Source: Bacillales bacterium
GTDB lineage: Bacteria > Bacillota > Bacilli > Bacillales > DASSOY01
Length of the DNA: 37,325 bases
Assembly (NCBI GenBank): GCA_035700025.1
Contig: DASSOY010000014.1
Location: 1 to 37,325 of the forward strand
Direction of reading: 5' to 3'
Part shown: positions 23,290-30,885 of the stretch, one piece after another
Numbering within the stretch: position 1 is the first letter of the stretch
Layout: the number at the start of each line of letters is the position of its first letter
Notes under the pieces: model-generated
Seen by the model: the letters and a program-made list of their open reading frames with translations, nothing else
Databases searched by the model: none
What the model was told of the DNA's origin: nothing
Made by a program: the position numbers and the translations under genes

Positions 23290-26144
23290 AACTGCGAACC
23301 ATCGACATTTCCCATTACGGCTGTTTCCGTGACTGGCGGCTGACATTTCCCGGCACCGGTCTTCAAGTTGTTTACGGGCTCAATGAATCGGGAAAATCTA
23401 CGATGATGCGATTCATTTACGACGTATTATTCGGATTTTCAACGAAATCGCCGGGCATTTCAGAGGCGGGTTCGGATTTCGGCGGAAGGCTGACGTTTGT
23501 GACGGCGGACGGAGAAACGGTTACGTTCTCGAGAAATGGCACCAAAGGAAGCGGGCGATTGACGGTCGATTTGCCGGACGGCAGTCAGAGCGGAGAACGA
23601 ACCGTTGCCAAATGGTTTCCGGGTCTTGATGAAACGTTGTTCCGTGCGATCTTCTGCTTTGATCTTGATGGTTTGCAAGGGTTGGAGCGGATCGGAAGCG
23701 AAGAGATGAACGATTACTTGTTTCATGCCGGTATGAGCGGCGACTTCCCGATCAAGGCGATCGAAAAACAATTGGAGAAAAAAATCGAAGAACGATACAA
23801 GCCGAAAGGGCGCAAACCGGTGATGAACCGCAAGCTTGAGCAGCTGTCGGCTCTCGAACGGGATATTCGCGAATGGGATAAGAAAATCGGAAGCCACGAC
23901 GAGCTTGTCAGCGAACTTGAAACGTTGCAAAACCGGCTGCGGCAAATGGAGGAAGAAAAAGCCGCGCACCGGGCGGAAATCCGTCGATTGGAAAAAAGAC
24001 AATGGCTTGCGCCGTTCGTACAGGAACGCGAACAGTGCCGCGAGCGTTTGCAAACGCTTGGGGAAGTCGATCCGTTTCCTGAAGACGGATTGCCGAGGTA
24101 CGAGCAATGGAATGCGAAGGCGGTTGCCTTGCAAGCGGAGGCCGCCGATCTGGAAACGAAACGAGATGCCGCGAAACGGGAAGCGAATGCGATCGCTGTG
24201 CGGATGGACTTGTTTCGTTTCCAAGCGGACGTACAACGCGAAAAGGACGAAGAAAGCTTAATGCGCAACAAAGAAGGTGTGCGGGAAGCGCTGCGGTCGG
24301 AAGTGCGATCAGAGCGGGAAGCGTTGGCGGCGGTACTGGAAGAGCTCGGACCGGCTTGGACGGAAGACCGGTTGGCGGCGGCCGACACGGGTCATGAAGC
24401 GGAGCAAGCACTGAACGGGCTTCTCGGCGAGTTGCAGGAAGCGGAGCAGCGCTGGCGGCTGACGGAGGCAGAGCGCGAGAGGGTGGAACGGCAATGGAAG
24501 GAGAGCGAAGCGGAACGGGAACGGCTGCGGCGAGCGAAGCTCGCCGAAGGCGAACGCGAGCGGCTTGCGGCGGCGAAAACGCCGGCAGGCGTTTTCGGGT
24601 GGGCCGGCGCTGCGGCGCTGACTGTCGCGGCCGCCGTTCTCTTCTTTGCCGCCGGTTCGTTGTTGGCGGCGGCGGTCGCGACAGCAGCTGCAGCGGGGGC
24701 GGCAGCCTTTGCCGCGACGCGTGCGCCGCGCGGCGGGGAAATGGAGCGGCGTTTAGCCGCGGACGAGCGTGTGCGCGAGGAGTGCGCGATCGCGGAGGAT
24801 CGCGCGGAGCGGTTGCGTGAGCAGCGTGAAGCGGCAGTGGAAGCGTCTGAAGCGGTCCGGCAGCGGAAGAAACGGCTGACGCGGCAATTGGCCGCGTGGG
24901 CGGAGAGGTATGGTTTCGCGGAGGAATCCGTTTCGGAAGCGAGCGCTGCGGTTGTGTTTGCAGGCGTAAGGGAAGCGAAGAAGCGGATGCGTCGGGCGTG
25001 TCGGGCCGAGGAACAGCTGCGGCAGGTGGAAACGGAATTGCAGGCGCGGGAGACGAAGCTAGCGAAGCTGGCGGAAGCGTTTGGCCTAGAGGGGGCGAGC
25101 GGGAGTTCCGCGTTGTACCGGATGATCGACGTGCTCAAGGAAGAACAGGTTGCGGCGGGCAGGAAGCAGGCGAAGCAGGAAGAAGCGGACCAATACGACA
25201 GGCAGCTGACGGCGCTGAGGGAGAAGATCGCGCGGTATGAAGCGGAGTGCGTGTTGTTGCTGGAGCAGGCGAAAGCGGCAGATGAGGACGAGTTCCGCAG
25301 GAAGGCGAAGGTGCATGAGGAAAGGCGGAAGCTGGCGGAGCGCGTCGCGGAGGCGGAGGCGAGGATGAAGGCACTTGTTCCGGAGGAAGCGGAGCGGCGG
25401 CGGTTGATCGCCGATCTCGAGGAGCGCGACGTGGACGAGGAGCGCGAGGCGGCGCTGCTCGAGGATGAATTGGAGCGGCTCACGGCGGAAGAGGGCGAGG
25501 TTCATGCGGAAACGGCGGAAAAGCGGGAGCAGGTGAGGAGGCTACGCGAAGGTGGTACGTATGAGCAGTTGAGGCATGAGTATGCCGGGAGAGAAGCAGA
25601 GTTTTTGGAGGAAGCGAGAAAGTGGGCAGTGCACCGGACGGCGTTGGCGGTTTTGAAAAAAACGAAGGAGCGGTACCGGAGCCGGCGGCTGCCGGGGGTA
25701 TTGGCGAAGGCGGAAAGCTTTTTTCGAACGATGACGAACGGGGAGTTCGAGAAAATTTATTTGACGGATGACGACGGTTTTGTGGTCGAGCGCGGGGACG
25801 GACGGCGGTTGATTCCGGAGCAGTTGAGCCGCGGCACCGCCGAACAGTTGTATTTGGCGCTGCGGCTGGCGCTTGCCGGTCATTATGAATCTCCATCGCC
25901 GTATCCGTTGATTGTGGACGATGTTCTCGTAAATTTCGATCATTCACGAACGGATCGTGCAATTGAGGTTTTCCGTGAGGCGGCGCGCGATCATCAAATC
26001 GTATACTTCACATGCCACCGTCATATGTTGGCTCATTTTTCTAACAACGAAACCGTTTCGATCCTTGGCGGTGACACCGTTTCGACGAGCTCCCGGTCCA
26101 TTCTTGAGGACGAACTTCAGCGGACAGGAAAGGATGGTCATTGA
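23286..26144 (+). CDS. yhaN: SMC/SbcC-like AAA ATPase (YhaN)
   Basis: This 952-residue protein has the split ATPase of SbcC/Rad50. The N-terminal Walker A is GLNESGKST (31-39), with a Q-loop-type region near FCFDLDGLQG. Near the C terminus are the signature QLSRGTAEQLYLALRLALAGH (from about residue 846), Walker B LIVDDVLVNFD (about 875-885) and the H-loop YFTCHRH. Between them lie two long Arg/Glu/Ala coiled-coil arms. The middle (about 435-483) holds no CxxC zinc hook but a Gly/Ala/Val-rich hydrophobic double stretch, possibly two membrane helices. The coiled-coil part is strikingly GC-rich. It is translationally coupled to yhaO and overlaps the next gene. Confidence 0.9.
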   Translation: MKLRTIDISHYGCFRDWRLTFPGTGLQVVYGLNESGKSTMMRFIYDVLFGFSTKSPGISEAGSDFGGRLTFVTADGETVTFSRNGTKGSGRLTVDLPDGSQSGERTVAKWFPGLDETLFRAIFCFDLDGLQGLERIGSEEMNDYLFHAGMSGDFPIKAIEKQLEKKIEERYKPKGRKPVMNRKLEQLSALERDIREWDKKIGSHDELVSELETLQNRLRQMEEEKAAHRAEIRRLEKRQWLAPFVQEREQCRERLQTLGEVDPFPEDGLPRYEQWNAKAVALQAEAADLETKRDAAKREANAIAVRMDLFRFQADVQREKDEESLMRNKEGVREALRSEVRSEREALAAVLEELGPAWTEDRLAAADTGHEAEQALNGLLGELQEAEQRWRLTEAERERVERQWKESEAERERLRRAKLAEGERERLAAAKTPAGVFGWAGAAALTVAAAVLFFAAGSLLAAAVATAAAAGAAAFAATRAPRGGEMERRLAADERVREECAIAEDRAERLREQREAAVEASEAVRQRKKRLTRQLAAWAERYGFAEESVSEASAAVVFAGVREAKKRMRRACRAEEQLRQVETELQARETKLAKLAEAFGLEGASGSSALYRMIDVLKEEQVAAGRKQAKQEEADQYDRQLTALREKIARYEAECVLLLEQAKAADEDEFRRKAKVHEERRKLAERVAEAEARMKALVPEEAERRRLIADLEERDVDEEREAALLEDELERLTAEEGEVHAETAEKREQVRRLREGGTYEQLRHEYAGREAEFLEEARKWAVHRTALAVLKKTKERYRSRRLPGVLAKAESFFRTMTNGEFEKIYLTDDDGFVVERGDGRRLIPEQLSRGTAEQLYLALRLALAGHYESPSPYPLIVDDVLVNFDHSRTDRAIEVFREAARDHQIVYFTCHRHMLAHFSNNETVSILGGDTVSTSSRSILEDELQRTGKDGH

Positions 26145-26682
26145 ATCGATGAAGGACGACTGGAACGAATATCAGAGCTCGAAAGAGCAATTCATTCAAA
26201 GCATCGCGAAAAACATGACGCTTTACGGGATTACGCCTTCCATCGGGCGTTTGTTCGGCATCCTTTACTTTTCGGACGAACCGATGACGCTCGACGACAT
26301 GAGGAAGGAACTCGGCATGAGCAAAACGAGCATGAGCACAGGGGTTCGTGCGTTGCTTGACAAAAAAATGGTCGAGCCGGTCTTTAAGAAGGGTGTGCGC
26401 AAAGATTTGTACCAAACGGAAGAAGATTGGTACAAGTCTTTCACCGCGCTGTTTTCGCGTACGTGGAAAAAAGCAACAGAAACGAACATTGAAGAAATGG
26501 AAGAAGTCACGGAGAAATTGAACGAAATCTTGGCACGTACCGAAGAGGAGAAATTGAAAGACAAGATTGTCGAGGATTTGAAGCGGCTTGAATATGCCCG
26601 CGACTATTACAAATGGCTGCTTCGCTTCGTCATGATCATCGAGTCCGGGGAAATTTTCGAATACGTCCCCAAACACGAGTGA
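26134..26682 (+). CDS. GbsR/MarR-family transcriptional regulator
   Basis: This 182-residue protein resembles GbsR of B. subtilis, a choline-sensing repressor of glycine betaine synthesis and choline uptake genes. Clear similarity is seen in AKNMTLYGITPSIGRLFGILYF, EPMTLDDMRKELGMSKTSMSTGVRALLDKKMVEPVFKKGVRKDLY (winged helix, residues about 50-95), EEDWYKSFTALF and the final ESGEIFEYVPKHE. The ATG at 26134 sits directly behind AGGAAAGG and overlaps yhaN by 11 bases, suggesting coupled translation. A second ATG at 26149 lacks a well-placed ribosome binding site. No gbsAB or opu genes lie here, so its target may be elsewhere. Confidence 0.85.
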   Translation: MVIESMKDDWNEYQSSKEQFIQSIAKNMTLYGITPSIGRLFGILYFSDEPMTLDDMRKELGMSKTSMSTGVRALLDKKMVEPVFKKGVRKDLYQTEEDWYKSFTALFSRTWKKATETNIEEMEEVTEKLNEILARTEEEKLKDKIVEDLKRLEYARDYYKWLLRFVMIIESGEIFEYVPKHE

Positions 26683-26892
26683 TCGCGCCAAAGAGGTGAT
26701 TGTCGAATTGCAACAAGTAATATCAATATCATTCAATCAGAGAAGAAATGACCGTTCTTGAGCTCAATTCCAATAAAAATTAACGTCGGCATGTTCGACG
26801 ATCCGGCCGCTGTCAAGGAAAAGAGGATCGGACCGAAAAAAACAGCGGAAAGCTGACAAGTCCTCGACGAAGGCCGAGGACTTACTTGCCGG
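26683..26892. other. Intergenic region with two inverted repeats, no gene seen
   Basis: This space between convergent genes holds CCGCTGT ... ACAGCGG and a perfect 9-bp hairpin, AAGTCCTCG (26858-26866) with CGAGGACTT (26875-26883). The second may terminate either flanking gene, though neither side has a long T run. GAGGTGATT at 26693-26701 looks like a ribosome binding site, but the reading frames after it close within about 20 codons. Confidence 0.5.
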
Positions 26893-27690
26893 CTATTCCT
26901 CGGAACGCACCCATTGCGGATAAATCGGAGCGAGCGCTTCGGACGGGTCCGCTTGGATGCCGTACGGAGGGATCGGATACCGTAAACCGTTTTCCGCTAA
27001 ACGCTTAAGACCGTCAATGCCTTTTTGCAAATCCACAGGTGGAATGGCCATCAACAATTCATCGTCAGAAACTCCGCCGTATCGACGCTCCGCATAGCAG
27101 GGGAGCGAAAGACTCGGCTTTCCCGTCGTTAACGCGCGTGCCCATGAATCCGCGCACGCGCTCTCGCCTGCGACACTCCATTCAAATTTTTCATACCGGT
27201 TCCATTGCAGCCCGTTAATGAGCAAGATCATTTGCCCCGGGGTGGCGTAAATGAGACAAATGTCCGGCGGTTGCAAACGTTCGGACGCAAGCGGGGAAAC
27301 GGCAAGCGCTTCGTATCGACCGTACTGGACGACGTCTAATGCCCTTTGATGTGCGGCGGAATCTTCGCGGTTTTCAAACCAGACGCCTTCCATTGCATCC
27401 CCCGAATACCAATCTTCCTCTTGTGCCATTAAGCCGGCGATCGCCCCGCATTGTTTCATTGCCAAATCGTCGGCGGTGATGCCGACCGTCCAGCCTAGCC
27501 TGGCGGCTTGCGCCACGACCTGGTCCAACAAGTGTTTTGCTGCTGGACGGCGAATGCGTGGAACCGCTTTCATTTGTTCGGCTGTTTCAAACCATTTCAT
27601 CCCAATCGGGATCGTTTTCAGTTTCAAGAGCCGATATAAATTGTCGGCCGTTTCTCTTCCGTTCCAGTTCGAAACGTGCTGTTTCCCCAA
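26893..27690 (-). CDS. DUF169 family protein
   Basis: This 265-residue protein fits the uncharacterised DUF169 family (COG2043). Signs are the early KLKTIPIGMKWFE, a cysteine in DLAMKQCGAIAGLM, the central PPDICLIYATPGQMILLINGLQW, SVAGESACADSWARALTTGKPSLSLPCYAERRYGGVSDDELLMAIPP and a C-terminal proline-rich tail. Conserved cysteines near residues 81, 182 and 200 might bind a metal or cluster, which is inference. There is no signal peptide. GAGGAG precedes the ATG. It is divergent from the TPP-riboswitch operon, with about 90 bases between its start and that promoter, but no riboswitch faces it. Confidence 0.78.
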   Translation of the reverse strand: MGKQHVSNWNGRETADNLYRLLKLKTIPIGMKWFETAEQMKAVPRIRRPAAKHLLDQVVAQAARLGWTVGITADDLAMKQCGAIAGLMAQEEDWYSGDAMEGVWFENREDSAAHQRALDVVQYGRYEALAVSPLASERLQPPDICLIYATPGQMILLINGLQWNRYEKFEWSVAGESACADSWARALTTGKPSLSLPCYAERRYGGVSDDELLMAIPPVDLQKGIDGLKRLAENGLRYPIPPYGIQADPSEALAPIYPQWVRSEE

Positions 27691-27777
27691 TGCGTTCTCC
27701 TCCTTTTCTTTATCTTCCGCTTATTTTCCGAACGTGTCAATCCACCGTGGCCGTTTTCGTTGTTTTTCGACGCGAGG

Positions 27778-27783
27778 TATGAT
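27778..27783 (+). promoter_or_regulatory. -10 element of the thiamine operon leader
   Basis: TATGAT stands about 20 bases before the riboswitch. The -35 region is only a loose match (TTTTCG, 27754-27759). Confidence 0.45.
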
Positions 27784-27798
27784 AGATTAAGCTTGACA

Positions 27799-27892
27799 AT
27801 CAAGGGGAGCTGGTGATGCCCGGCTGAGAGGGACCCGCGCAAGGGACCGACCCGAATAACCTGATCTGGGTAATGCCAGCGGAGGGAAAATG
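27799..27892 (+). promoter_or_regulatory. TPP riboswitch (THI element)
   Basis: The THI-box is nearly textbook. It has CAAGGGGAGC at the 5' side, the conserved CGGCTGAGAGGGACC pyrimidine-sensor helix, the CCGACCC pairing arm, and AACCTGATCTGGGTAATGCCAGCG with AGGGAAAATG closing the P1 helix. It binds thiamine pyrophosphate, and in Firmicutes usually ends transcription when TPP is high. The terminator at 27938-27967 follows, and thiamine uptake genes follow that. Confidence 0.96.
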
Positions 27893-27937
27893 AGCGAACC
27901 GCTTATCGTGAAGCGGGTATTCTTTCGTGCGCAGTCA

Positions 27938-27967
27938 AAACCAATCCAGATCAGGATTGGTTTTTTT
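27938..27967 (+). terminator. TPP-riboswitch-controlled terminator
   Basis: AAACCAATCC, loop AGATCA and GGATTGGTTT with a T run form a 10-bp stem. Bases 27946-27955 (CCAGATCAGG) are an exact reverse complement of riboswitch bases 27860-27869, which gives a direct antiterminator alternative. Confidence 0.9.
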
Positions 27968-27987
27968 ATTTTTGAGGAGGATTGGAA

Positions 27988-28281
27988 ATGGCGAATGCAA
28001 ATGTGAGTGTGCAAGTGTTACCGCGAATGAAGGGGGACCGTGATCTTTATGCAGTTGTGGATAAGGCGATTGAAGTGATCGCTGAGTCCGGCTTAAAGTA
28101 TGAAGTCGGTCCGATGGAAACGACGATTGAAGGGGATTACGACGAAATTATGCCGATTGTGAAAAAGGCGCAGGAAGCGGTGATCGCAGCCGGCAGTGAT
28201 CGCGTCATGACCATTGTAAAAATTGACTATTGTCCGGCAGGCGTGACGATCGATGAAAAAATCGGGAAGTACCGTGGGTAA
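27988..28281 (+). CDS. Thiamine-binding protein, MTH1187/YqgV (COG0011) family
   Basis: This 97-residue protein matches the small MTH1187/YqgV family with a ferredoxin-like fold, related to the YkoF thiamine-binding domain. Signs are VSVQVLPRMKGDRDLYAVVDKAIEVI, SGLKYEVGPMETTIEGDYDEIMPIVKKAQEAV and DRVMTIVKIDYCPAGVTIDEKI. Family members are thought to bind thiamine or its precursors in the cytosol. It is the first gene behind the TPP riboswitch and is followed, with overlap, by thiX, which supports a role in thiamine salvage. I chose the ATG at 27988 because GGAGG (27976-27980) is well spaced; the in-frame TTG at 27982 is too close. Confidence 0.88.
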   Translation: MANANVSVQVLPRMKGDRDLYAVVDKAIEVIAESGLKYEVGPMETTIEGDYDEIMPIVKKAQEAVIAAGSDRVMTIVKIDYCPAGVTIDEKIGKYRG

Positions 28282-29065
28282 GCCGCTCAAAACGATCTAT
28301 CCGCCGGTTCTCCTCGCTGCCGTCATTTTGTTGCTGTGGGAAGGCGGGGTACGGCTGGCGCATTTGGAAACTTGGATTTTGCCGGCACCTTCAGAAATTT
28401 TACGGGCACTTTGGGTGAATCGAAGCTTGATGGTGCAGCACATGAAACCTACCTTGCTCGAAACGTTGGCCGGTCTTGCGGCCGGAACGGCGGCTGCCAT
28501 TGTCTTGGCATGTGTGATTCAGCTTTCAGACTGGCTTCGCCGGGCGCTTTACCCGCTGTTAGTCGGCACACAAACCGTTCCGATCGTTGCCGTCGCTCCG
28601 CTTTTTATCATCTGGTTCGGTTACGGTTTTTTTCCGAAGTTGCTCGTCGTTATGCTCGTCACCTTTTTTCCGGTGACGGTCAGCCTCGTCGAAGGGCTTT
28701 CGTCCGCGGACGCGGACTTGGTTCGCCTGCTGCGGTCGATAGGGGCGGGAAAGTGGAGGATTTTTCGCACGGTGCGGTTTCCGCATGCACTGCCTTATTT
28801 GTTTTCCGGATTAAAAATCGCTGCCACTTACAGTGTACTTGGCGCCGTTGTCGCCGAGTGGCTCGGCGCTTCGAACGGTCTCGGCGTCTACTTGATTCGC
28901 GCGCAGAACGCTTTTGCAGCCGATGAAGTGTTTGCCGTCATTGTCGTGATCACATTTTACAGCGTATTCTTGTTTGTTGCCGTACAGGTTGCGGCGCGTT
29001 TGATCGCTCCGTGGGCTTATCGGCGTGAGCGGGAGGATGAACAGGCTAAGGGGGAAATGAAGTGA
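28253..29065 (+). CDS. thiX: Thiamine-precursor ABC transporter permease
   Basis: This roughly 265-270-residue inner-membrane protein is a binding-protein-dependent permease of the nitrate/sulfonate/taurine class. It has about six membrane helices and the EAA loop LLRSIGAGKWRIFRTVRFPHALPYLFSG, which contacts the ATPase. In this operon it would be the ThiX subunit that imports formylaminopyrimidine-type precursors of the thiamine pyrimidine. Two starts are possible: ATG 28253 overlaps the previous gene by 29 bases, and GTG 28274, behind GGGAAG, overlaps by 8. The stop overlaps the GTG start of thiY. Confidence 0.87.
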   Translation: MKKSGSTVGKPLKTIYPPVLLAAVILLLWEGGVRLAHLETWILPAPSEILRALWVNRSLMVQHMKPTLLETLAGLAAGTAAAIVLACVIQLSDWLRRALYPLLVGTQTVPIVAVAPLFIIWFGYGFFPKLLVVMLVTFFPVTVSLVEGLSSADADLVRLLRSIGAGKWRIFRTVRFPHALPYLFSGLKIAATYSVLGAVVAEWLGASNGLGVYLIRAQNAFAADEVFAVIVVITFYSVFLFVAVQVAARLIAPWAYRREREDEQAKGEMK

Positions 29066-30102
29066 AAATCAAAAGTATATGGATCGGTATGTTGGTTTTG
29101 CTGCTGCTATCGGCATGCGGCACGGCAACGCAATCGACCTCACAAAGTTCAAAGAGCAAAGAAAACGGTACAACACCGAAAAAGGAAAAGACGGTAACGG
29201 TCATGTTGGACTGGGTACCGAATACGAATCATACGGGTTTATACGTGGCACAACAGAAAGGTTATTTTAAAGATGAAGGTTTAAATGTGAAAATCGTTAC
29301 GCCAGGCAAGTCGTCAGCTGTGCAGGTCGTCGGTGCCGGGAAAGCCGAATTCGGCATCAGTTCCGAGGAATACATTACACAAGCGAGAGCGACGGGGGTG
29401 CCGGTTGTTTCGATTGCCGCAATTTTGCAACATAACACTTCCGGATTTGCGTCGCCGAAATCGAAACAGATCGCCCGTCCGAAAGATTTTATCGGAAAAA
29501 CGTACGGCGGCTGGGGCACGCCGATGGAAAATGCGTTCATCAAAACGGTGATGGAAGCCGACGGCGTGGAAGTGAATCAAGTAGAAGACAAAGTGAACAT
29601 TGTCAACATCGGTGAAGCGGACTTTTTCACCGCGACGAAGCGCAACATCGATTTCGCTTGGGTTTATTATGGCTGGACAGGGATCGAAGCACAGCTTCGC
29701 GACGTTCAGTTGAATATGATTTACTTAAAAGATATCGCACCGGTGCTTGACTATTACACGCCGACGATCATTACGAGCGAAGCGTTGATCGACGAGGATC
29801 CGGATACGGTGAAAAAATTTATGCGCGCTGTCTCGAAGGGTTATGCGTATGCGATCGAGCATCCGGATGAGGCCGCGGATATTTTGATCAAAGCGACGCC
29901 GGAATCGGATGAAGCATTGATCCGCGCCTCGCAAAAGTGGATGAGCCAGCGTTATCAAGCAGATGCCGAACAATGGGGATACCAAAAGAAGAAAACGTGG
30001 GTCGACTTTACGAACTGGATGTACGAACATCAGTTGATCGAGAAAAAGATCGATGCGACGAAGGCGTTCACGAACGAGTTTTTGCCGGAGCCGGCGCAAT
30101 GA
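29062..30102 (+). CDS. thiY: Thiamine-precursor-binding lipoprotein
   Basis: This 346-residue protein is a NMT1/THI5-like substrate-binding protein. It has a lipoprotein signal: a hydrophobic stretch MLVLLLLSACGT with lipobox LSAC, cysteine near residue 19. A Ser/Thr/Lys linker follows. The mature part begins TVMLDWVPNTNHTGLYVAQQKGYF, a stretch I associate with ThiY/THI5-type proteins, then GKSSAVQVVGAGKAEFGISSEEY and the YGGWGTPMENAF loop. B. halodurans ThiY binds N-formyl-4-amino-5-aminomethyl-2-methylpyrimidine; the same ligand is likely here. The GTG start overlaps the thiX stop and the ATGA at its end couples it to thiZ. Confidence 0.92.
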   Translation: MKIKSIWIGMLVLLLLSACGTATQSTSQSSKSKENGTTPKKEKTVTVMLDWVPNTNHTGLYVAQQKGYFKDEGLNVKIVTPGKSSAVQVVGAGKAEFGISSEEYITQARATGVPVVSIAAILQHNTSGFASPKSKQIARPKDFIGKTYGGWGTPMENAFIKTVMEADGVEVNQVEDKVNIVNIGEADFFTATKRNIDFAWVYYGWTGIEAQLRDVQLNMIYLKDIAPVLDYYTPTIITSEALIDEDPDTVKKFMRAVSKGYAYAIEHPDEAADILIKATPESDEALIRASQKWMSQRYQADAEQWGYQKKKTWVDFTNWMYEHQLIEKKIDATKAFTNEFLPEPAQ

Positions 30103-30854
30103 GTTTGCAAGTGAACGGGCTTTCAAAAGCTTATCAAGCGAACGGCGGACGATTGAAAGTGCTCGATGGCTTAAATTTGTCCGTTCGCCAAGGGGAATTC
30201 GTCAGCTTGATCGGTCCGAGCGGCTGCGGGAAAAGCACGTTGTTCAATTTGATCAGCGGTCTGGAACGGCCGTCGGCAGGAAATGTCATTCTTAAAGGAC
30301 GAGAAGTTACCGGAACGACGGGGAATGTCAGCTACATGATGCAAAAAGACGGGTTGCTGCCGTGGAGGACGGTTGTCGAAAATGCCGTTCTCGGGAGTGA
30401 AGTGGCGGGTCAACCGCGCAAACCATCGATCGCTCGGGTGAAAGAGTTGCTTCCGGTGTTCGGGTTGAGCGAATTCGCCGATGCTTATCCCGATACGCTT
30501 TCCGGCGGCATGAGGCAACGCGTCGCGTTGCTGCGAACGGTGATGACCGGCAAGGATGTTTGGTTGCTGGATGAACCGTTCGGAGCGCTCGATGCTCTGA
30601 CGCGCGACCATATGCAAGAGTGGCTGCTCGATATTTGCCGTCGCTTTCAGCCAACGGTATTGTTTATTACCCACAGCATTGACGAAGCCGTATATTTATC
30701 CGACCGCACCGTCGTTTTGGACGGTCGGCCGGCCCGAATTGTTGAAGATTTGCCGATTGATTTGCCGCGTCCGCGAACGCGCGAAATGCAAACGCTCGCA
30801 ACGTTTGTCGGCCATAAACGCCGGTTGATGCAGAACCTGTTTCATCAAGAATGA
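30099..30854 (+). CDS. thiZ: Thiamine-precursor ABC transporter ATP-binding protein
   Basis: This 251-residue protein is the ATPase of the ThiXYZ importer. It shows Walker A GPSGCGKST, a Q-loop region with SYMMQKDGLLPWRTV (as in taurine/nitrate-type ATPases), signature LSGGMRQRVALLR, Walker B VWLLDEPFGALD, and the H-loop FITHSIDEAVYL. The ATG at 30099 overlaps the thiY stop. No tenA or other hydrolase follows; a terminator comes directly after the stop, so the operon ends with the transporter. The whole unit is expected to be expressed when TPP is scarce. Confidence 0.92.
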   Translation: MSLQVNGLSKAYQANGGRLKVLDGLNLSVRQGEFVSLIGPSGCGKSTLFNLISGLERPSAGNVILKGREVTGTTGNVSYMMQKDGLLPWRTVVENAVLGSEVAGQPRKPSIARVKELLPVFGLSEFADAYPDTLSGGMRQRVALLRTVMTGKDVWLLDEPFGALDALTRDHMQEWLLDICRRFQPTVLFITHSIDEAVYLSDRTVVLDGRPARIVEDLPIDLPRPRTREMQTLATFVGHKRRLMQNLFHQE

Positions 30855-30882
30855 AGCGAACCGATTATGCGGTTCGCTTTTT
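30854..30882 (+). terminator. Rho-independent terminator after thiZ, possibly bidirectional
   Basis: AAGCGAACCG, loop ATTATG and CGGTTCGCTT followed by TTT form a 10-bp stem that begins at the last base of the thiZ stop codon. It may also end the convergent coat-protein transcript. Confidence 0.87.
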
Positions 30883-30885
30883 GCG

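Noticed and set aside
24392..25483. 363-residue open frame on the minus strand inside yhaN
   Set aside because: It is a Ser/Ala/Arg-rich shadow created by the GC-rich coiled-coil codons; it has no ribosome binding site or domain and yhaN is clear on the plus strand.
22063..26682. yhaO-yhaN-regulator considered as an anti-phage defence module
   Set aside because: The nuclease/SMC-like pair matches the housekeeping yhaO-yhaN genes of Bacillus in length and neighbourhood, and no other defence genes adjoin it.
26693..26760. Ribosome-binding-site-like GAGGTGATT followed by a short frame
   Set aside because: The frame closes after about 20 codons and shows no similarity; no gene is supported.
27793..27798. 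Perfect TTGACA before the TPP riboswitch considered as a -35 box
   Set aside because: A -10 box at normal spacing would fall inside the aptamer and none is present; TATGAT upstream is a better fit.
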